Assembly (NCBI RefSeq): GCF_000005505.3 | Contig: NC_016132.3 | Location: forward strand, 34,548,914 to 34,612,913 | DNA: 64,000 bases | From: Brachypodium distachyon | Taxonomy: Eukaryota > Streptophyta > Magnoliopsida > Poales > Poaceae | Reading direction: 5' to 3' | Part shown: positions 58,044 through 64,000 of the stretch, one piece after another | Layout of the letters: each line of letters opens with the position of its first letter | Numbering within the stretch: position 1 is the stretch's first letter | The notes under the pieces: model-generated | Database searches by the model: none | What the model saw: the letters and a program-made list of their open reading frames with translations, nothing else | What the model was told of the DNA's origin: nothing | Position numbers and translations under genes: made by a program

Positions 58044-59608
58044 AACACCCTTTTTAGAGTTCATTCAATGGGGCAACAATGGTGCTGAAATCTTTTACAA
58101 AGCGTCTATAAAAACCAGCAAGGCCATGAAAACTTCTAACTTGACTAACATTGACAGGAGTAGGCCAATTTTTAATTGCTTCAATTTTAGATTCATCAAC
58201 CTCAACCCCATGGGCAGAAACAACATAACCCAAGAAAATGACCCTACCTTTGCAAAATGTACACTTTTCCATGTTACCAAATAATTTAGCATCACGCAAC
58301 ACTTGTAAGATTTGTCTAATATGATCAACATGTTCAGATGCGGTGCGGCTATAAATAAGTATATCATCAAAATACACAACCACAAATTTGCCTATGAAAT
58401 GCCTTAAAACATGATTCATTAAACGCATGAAAGTACTAGGTGCATTAGTTAACCCAAAAGGCATGACTAACCACTCATATAAACCGAATTTAGTTTTAAA
58501 GGTTGTTTTTGACTCATCCCTTCTTTCATCCTAATTTGATGGTATCCACTACGCAAATCAATTTTAGAGAATATAGCAGCACCACTCAACTCGTCTAACA
58601 TATCTTCTAAACGCGGAATAGGATGACGATATCGAATAGTGATGTTATTAATCGCTCTACAATCTACACACATGCGCCAAGTACCATCTTTCTTAGGCAC
58701 TAAAATAACAGGAACAGCACAAGGACTTAAGCTTACGCGAATATAACCTTTATCGAGAAGCGCTTGTACTTGTTTCTGAATTTCCTTCGTCTCATCGGGG
58801 TTCGTACGGTATGGTGGACGATTGGGCAGCGACGCTCCTAGGATCAAGTCAATTTGATGCTCAATCCCTCTCATCGGTGGCAAACCAGCGGGGACTTCAT
58901 CCGGAAACACATCGCTGAATTCCTGCAAAACATGAGAAACACTAATAGGCAGCGGGGTTATCTCGTTAGTAGAAAGAAGGACACCTTTGCCAAGCACAAA
59001 AGGCTCCAAAGTAGGATCCTCGCTGAACTCTCTCAAATCTGATTTGGTGGTTAGCATTACTAAGGAATTCTCTCCCTCACCGTTCTGTTTACCACTCAAA
59101 TTTGGCTTGTGGCACTCACTCACCGAAAGTGGAGTCGCTCGTCTATCTAATCTCTCACGCTCATTCTCACGATTTACTTCAACTTTCTGCCGTGATTCAT
59201 TAACGATCTGTTGTGGTGTCATCGGACGCAATATCATCTCCTTGCCATGCCAATTGTGACTATAAGTGTTAGCTCTCCCATTGTGACGAACATTTCTATC
59301 GGATTGCCACGGGCGTCCCAACAGCAAATGACACACGGTCATTGGAACCACATCGCACTCGATGGTGTCCTTATATGGTCCAATCTGAAACTCAACACGC
59401 ACCATGTGGCTAATCTTCATCTCGCCGTGATCAATAAGCCACTGAATATAGTATGGATTGGGGTGCGGTAAATACTTCAACTTCAGTTTCATGCAAAGCT
59501 CTTTACTAGCTAGATCGTGACAACTTCCTCCATCGATAATCACCTTGCACGCCTTGTCGTGTCCCACAACGGCCTTGCTTTGAAACAAATTGCAGCGCTG
59601 CTCCTCAG
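58044..59608 (-). pseudogene. Ty3/gypsy pol, protease and reverse transcriptase part (inverted half)
   Basis: The minus strand encodes an aspartic protease segment (VIIDGGSCHDLAS), a linker, and a reverse transcriptase with [41 protein letters not shown] and the catalytic [13 protein letters not shown] one-base shift separates the two frames at about 58500, and a stop and shift occur near 58053. Coding ends right after the tryptophan-containing link to RNase H, where the left inverted arm begins. The matching continuation lies on the opposite strand from about 59606. Confidence 0.9.
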
Positions 59609-61581
59609 CCCAAGCTAATGCTTTTGATGAATTGAAGAATCATTTAACTGCTGCACCTTTCCTTGTTTTACCTAATTTTGCTAAACAATTTGAGATTGAG
59701 TGTGATGCTAGTGGAATAGGTATTGGTGGTGTTTTGATGCAAGAGGGTCGTCCGATTGCATATTTTAGTGAGAAATTGAATGGAGCACAATTGAACTATC
59801 CTGTTTATGACAAAGAATTATATGCTCTTGTTCGTGTTCTTGAAGTTTGGCAACATTATTTATGACCTAAAGAGTTCATTATACATTCTGATCATGAGGC
59901 TTTAAAGTATTTGAAAGGCCAAGCTAAGTTGAACCGACGACATGCTAAGTGGGTGGAATTTATTGAATCTTTTCCTTACATTATTAAGCATAAAAAGGGT
60001 AAAGAAAATGTGGTTGCTGATGCTCTTTCTAGGAAAGTTGTGCTTTTGAATCAATTAGATGTTAAAGTTCCTGGATTGAAGAGTTTACGTGATTTATATA
60101 CTTCTGATCGTGACTTTGCTGCACGTTATAATCTTTGTAAAGATGGGAAAGGATGGGATAAGTTTCACATACATGATGGGTTTTTGTTTCGAGCTAACAA
60201 ACTTTGTGTACCCGAGTCGTTCGTGCGTTTGTTATTGCTGCAGGAATCACATGCCGGCGGCTTGATGGGTCACTTTGGACGTGAAATGACTTTGCTTATG
60301 CTTAATGAGAATTTTTATTGGCCAAAGATGAGGCGTGATATGGACAAGTTTGTGAAAAGGTGTATTACTTGTCATAAGGCCAAGTCCAAGCTGAAGCCTC
60401 ACGGTTTGTATACTCCTCTTCCTGCCCCTAGTGTTCCATGGGAAGATATTAGCATGGATTTTGTGTTGGGATTGCCTAGGACCAGGAGAGGACATGATTC
60501 TAAATTTGTGGCAGTGGATCGTTTTTCTAAGATAGCGCATTTTATTCCTTGCCACAAGAGCGACGATGCGTCGCATATTGCTAATCTGTTTTTTAGGGAC
60601 ATCGTGAGATTCCATGGAGTACCACGGACGATTGTTTCTGATCGTGACGTGAAGTTCATGAGCTACTTTTGGAAGACGCTTTGGGAGAAGCTAGGGACGA
60701 AGTTGCTGTTCAGCACGACTTGTCATCCCCAAACCGATGGCCAAACGGAGGTAGTGAATCGCACATTTTCAACGTTGCTGCGATCAATGATCAAGAAGAA
60801 CCTGCGTGCATGGGAGGAGTGTTTGCCGCATGTGGAATTTGCATATAACAGGGCGGTACATTCAACAACGCAGCTTTGTCCGTTTGAGGTGGTATATGGT
60901 TTCAAACCCATTAGGACACTTGATTTGCTGCCACTTCCAAGTCAAGAGCGTGTGAATATGGAGGCGTCCAAGCGTGCTGATTTTGTTCGGAAGATACATG
61001 AGAAGACTAAAGAAGCAATAGAGAAGAAGGGCAAGTACAATGCTGCACGTGTCAATACAGAGCGAAAAGAAGTGCTCTTTCAGCCCGGCGATCTGGTATG
61101 GGTTCATTTTCGCAAGGATAGATTTCCTGAACAACGCAAGTCCAAGTTGCTGCCACGAGGAGATGGACCATACAAGGTGCTTGCCAAGATCAATGATAAT
61201 GCTTACAAGATAAATCTTCCGACCGATAAGTTTCGCGTGAGTAATTCGTTCAACGTTGCAGATTTGACGCCATATGATGGAGAAGACCTTGGAGCGTCGA
61301 GGTCGACGCCTTTTGAAGACGGGGAGGATGATGAGGGCATCCCTAGTCCTTTGTCATCTTTGCCTAATGATGATCTTGCTGTTCAAGATAAACCCAATGA
61401 TCTACGCATTGGACCAATTACACGAGCACGTGCCAAGTTATTAGAACAACAGGTGAACTCACTTCTAACTGCACCTAATGTTTATATTGATGAGAATTTT
61501 ATACTGCTTAAGTCTTTGTATCTTTGTGTAATTAGGGTTAGAGTTGGACCACGTTTTAGCTTATTCAGAACCTTTTATTGA
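59606..61581 (+). pseudogene. Ty3/gypsy pol, RNase H and integrase part
   Basis: The plus strand begins abruptly inside pol at the start of the RNase H domain ([16 protein letters not shown], then [14 protein letters not shown]), has an in-frame TGA at 59863-59865, and continues ([13 protein letters not shown]) into integrase. The integrase has the HHCC zinc domain ([22 protein letters not shown]) and the catalytic D, D, E residues in [16 protein letters not shown] and GQTEVVNRT. The C-terminal region ends [14 protein letters not shown] without a recognisable chromodomain. One nonsense codon and the absence of the protease and reverse transcriptase in cis make it inactive. Confidence 0.92.
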
Positions 61582-61890
61582 ATTGCTCCAAGCATTCATC
61601 TGAAAGTATATAATTCCTCTTTGTTTCGATCAGAAATTCTACCTACACCATATTCGTTTCGATAGGGTGTTTTATCTACTGAAAAGTTTGAGCGTAATCT
61701 GTTGTTCCGCTGGAAATTGAAAGATTGCGAAACCGCTTGTGATCAGCGGACTACTGCGCAAGTGTGTGGTGTTGTGAATTTCCATTGATTTGCAAGTTCG
61801 TCGTGCGGCGACGGGTGAACAGGCGAAAGATTTGTAAAATTATACAAGTTATCCACGTTGAGAAGATCGGGCCCCCCTCGTCAGATCTAT
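61554..61890 (+). repeat. Right inverted arm (LTR/UTR-like) of the rearranged gypsy element
   Basis: Inverted partner of 57690-58043, positioned after the integrase end as a 3' untranslated region or LTR would be. Similarity stops at about 61890 (GGGCCCCCCTCGTCA against GGGGCCCCCCTCATCA). Confidence 0.85.
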
Positions 61891-61905
61891 TCTAAGCCGT
61901 AAAAA

Positions 61906-62461
61906 ACTATCTCTCTAACGCAGCCTGTGGTGATACACGGCTAATCAAGAGTTACATGCCTATTTTCTTGCAGTACAAGTATTGTCTTCCTCTTGGGCCG
62001 TGTCTTCGTTAGGCAACGCAAGGGGTCTTGCCACCACTATACAAATTCTCGATCAGCCCCATACCTTATTTCTTTCTTACATTGGAATCTATCGTGACCT
62101 GTGTCTGGAGTGTAACCTCCATTAGACCCATGCTTCCCGCGTGCGCATCGCTCTTACTTGTTGCTTATTAGGCGCCTTGGCATGCTTAAGTGGGGTTGCG
62201 TTGGCTTGATTAAGATTTTTGGTTTGAGCCCAATTTTTTTAGGAAAGTTTGAGCCCAATATTGCCTTACCAAAATTTTGATTGACAAGATAGTGGTCAAG
62301 GTTTTGTTTGCCATGAGTTATCCAACTTTAGTAAAAATAAATAAATAAACTAGAATTGATAAAGCATTAGCTTAGCAACCATCAAAACAAACATCAAATG
62401 TTTTATCATGACCAAATATTGGCTTGGTGCACTTGGACATAAATCCAAACACCTCTGAATA
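61906..62461. other. Intergenic, nothing recognised
   Basis: No supported gene or repeat. Confidence 0.35.
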
Positions 62462-62669
62462 CTCCCTCCATTTCACAATATAACGTGTATAGATTTTTCT
62501 CATATGTTTCACAATACACCTCATTTTTCTCTTGTTACCCGCACCCGGCCAATAACTACTCATATCAATTTATTATTAATTCAATATGAGTGGTCAAACA
62601 CTAGAAACGAGAGTTGTCTTGGTCCAAACGCACAAATTTATATGAGATGTATTTTGAAATAGAAGAAGC
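62462..62669. mobile_element. Long, decayed Stowaway-like MITE
   Basis: Begins CTCCCTCCATTTCACAATAT after TA, with a second CATATGTTTCACAATACACC. The right end ATGTATTTTGAAATAGAAGAAG is a degraded inverse. The centre has ACTCATATCAATTTA facing TTCAATATGAGT. Confidence 0.6.
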
Positions 62670-62675
62670 ATATAT

Positions 62676-62774
62676 TTGTTCCTTTTCATAATTCTTATCA
62701 AAATATTACATGAATCTAGACACTTTTTAGAAATAGATATATTATTTTTTTCAAATTAGAGACAAGAATTATGC
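62676..62774. mobile_element. Truncated Stowaway-like MITE
   Basis: TTCATAATTCTTATC at the left faces GACAAGAATTATG at the right, as in 46520-46624; the right terminus is missing. Confidence 0.6.
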
Positions 62775-62779
62775 AGATT

Positions 62780-64000
62780 TGGGCCTTTTCTTGCTCGTCG
62801 CCTGAACCCCCACCGCCATCCAGGCCCCTGGTTCCGCAACGCCCGCATGTCAGGCAGGCAACACAGCACGGACCAAAGTCCAAAACGGAGAACCCCATGT
62901 CTTACACACACTGATCCCGAGACATCTCCCGTCCCGTTCTCTTCTCCGTCGGAATCCAAAGCCGCCGTTCCCTCACTCGCCCACTGCCTCCGTGGCCCCA
63001 CGCGCGAGCCCCGCATGTCAGAGGAGCGAAAGAAGGCAGATGCGCCCGTTCCGCTAGTGAACTTTGCGCATCCCGGATACACCGCACCGCACTGCACTGG
63101 CCTCTTCCGCTTCCCCCACGCTTCTTTTCCCGCTTTTTGCTTCCTCTCCCTCTCCCTCCTCCCTCTCTCTCGCCGCCTCCGCCTCGGCCCCGCTAGGGTT
63201 TCCGCCGACGACGGCCAGCGGTCGACCGGACGCCCGCGTCAGTGCTGGTGAGCATCTCTCACCGAAACCCGTACGGCGTGCTGCACTGCTGCTTGCTTGC
63301 TGGGGGTTATTTGTGCGTTTTCCGCGTTTTGGGGGGTACGTACGGTGCAGTGAGGGTTTTGTCCCGCGGCGGGGCGCTCCGATCACGTGCTGCAGGGTTC
63401 GTTGCCGGCGGTAGCGTTCTCTTGCACGCCCAAAAGCCCTTCTCTGCGCTCTGTTTCCCGTAGGGTTTTGCTGCTCGCTTGCGGTGGGGCGGTGGGTTTC
63501 GTCTTCGGGGTTTCTAGTGAGGGTGCTTGGCTTCGAGGCGGTGCCGTCAAATCGTGTGCCGTGGGGTTGGGGATTTGTGGAGGATCAGTGCTCGAACGAC
63601 CTAGGGTTTTGGGCTTCGCTTGGGTGGGGTGGGGTGGTGCGGTAATGTGGTTTGGTTTCGTTTGCTCGTTGGGATGAAATGGAGGTGATTTTGTGATCAC
63701 GGAAGTCGTTCTGCAGTGTGGTATTTTTTGGGGGTGCTATTAGGGACGTGCTGCTTGGGTTGTCAATTTTGCTAGTATAACAAATTCATAGCTGTGGTCG
63801 GTGTGCTGTGCTGGTTGATTGGTTAGTTGCTTCTGTTCGTTCATGGGTTCTCTAGGAATAGAAGAAATGGGGCAATGTAGAGTTTAGATCTGAACCGTTT
63901 CAGGTTGATTGTCTGTGGGTTAGCTAGTTACTGATTGGCGGTGACGCTGATGCATGCCTGTTCGAATTGCTGCACTTTGGTGGTTGCGATTGTTACAGTT
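62780..64000 (+). other. Promoter and first exon of a gene running off the right edge (putative)
   Basis: From 62780 the DNA is CpG- and CT-rich. A CT-rich leader (63110-63190) is followed by CTAGGGTTTCCGCC, typical of plant housekeeping leaders, and a likely donor CAGTGCTG|GTGAGCATC after 63247. From there the sequence is intron-like, T-rich with GGTTTTG runs, to the window end. No convincing start codon or product can be assigned, so a noncoding first exon with a long leader intron is the best reading. Confidence 0.4.

Noticed and set aside
62847..63414. Overlapping open frames of 110-134 codons on both strands
   Set aside because: CpG-rich promoter and leader DNA; frames are Ser/Pro/Arg-rich and unsupported by domains.

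Overview
The window is nuclear DNA from a grass. Its genes have many small GT-AG exons, CpG-rich first exons, plant-specific products (class III peroxidase, chloroplast-type Ca2+-regulated RelA/SpoT homolog, plant-type ubiquitin-S27a fusion) and a transposon complement typical of Poaceae (Stowaway MITEs with CTCCCTCCGT-like ends, Mutator-like elements, L1 and RTE LINEs, Ty3/gypsy pol). Gene spacing is compact, so a small pooid genome such as Brachypodium is a reasonable guess. That guess is inference: no species-specific marker was read. The pairing of a CRSH gene with a mitochondrial dihydrolipoamide dehydrogenase recalls the short arm of rice chromosome 5, from memory only.

Layout. 1-6750 (+): 3' part of a long coiled-coil protein gene, 15 exons visible. 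7480-8222: foldback element. 10291-11533 (-): secreted class III peroxidase. 12711-18365: L1-type LINE on the minus strand with a 17-bp target-site duplication and a 1.27-kb palindrome in its middle. 19202-20015: hAT-like MITE. 20290-21513: solo LTR. 22343-22416 (+): tRNA-Arg(TCG). 24544-26459 (+): double-MATH protein. 26957-29642 (-): CRSH (p)ppGpp synthetase with EF hands. 33321-33788 (-): ubiquitin-S27a. 34595-40387 (-): MAEA/GID9-type CTLH E3-ligase subunit with a 1.9-kb Pack-MULE in an intron. 42811-46098 (-): mitochondrial dihydrolipoamide dehydrogenase. 46500-48000: Stowaway cluster. 48747-49807: Pack-MULE carrying the 5' part of an NDUFB8 gene. 50032-53765 (+): peroxisomal short-chain dehydrogenase (IBR1/SDRA/DHRS4 type, C-terminal SRL). 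54111-54616: MULE MITE with a perfect 9-bp duplication. 54690-55905: RTE-type LINE remnant. 56121-56500: second foldback element. 57690-61905: rearranged gypsy element whose pol halves lie head to head on opposite strands between inverted arms. 62780-64000: CpG-rich promoter and first exon of a gene running off the right edge.

The host genes are unrelated housekeeping or signalling genes and do not form a cluster. They act in different compartments: apoplast (peroxidase), plastid (CRSH), mitochondrion (LPD), peroxisome (IBR1-like), cytosol/nucleus (S27a, MAEA). The unusual content is in the mobile DNA: three MULE-type elements sharing GAGTAAA-like ends, two of them with captured host gene pieces, and two palindromic or inverted retroelement rearrangements. 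I saw no prokaryotic-style system and no evidence of a new enzyme system. Exon boundaries were placed by hand from reading-frame continuity and splice consensus.
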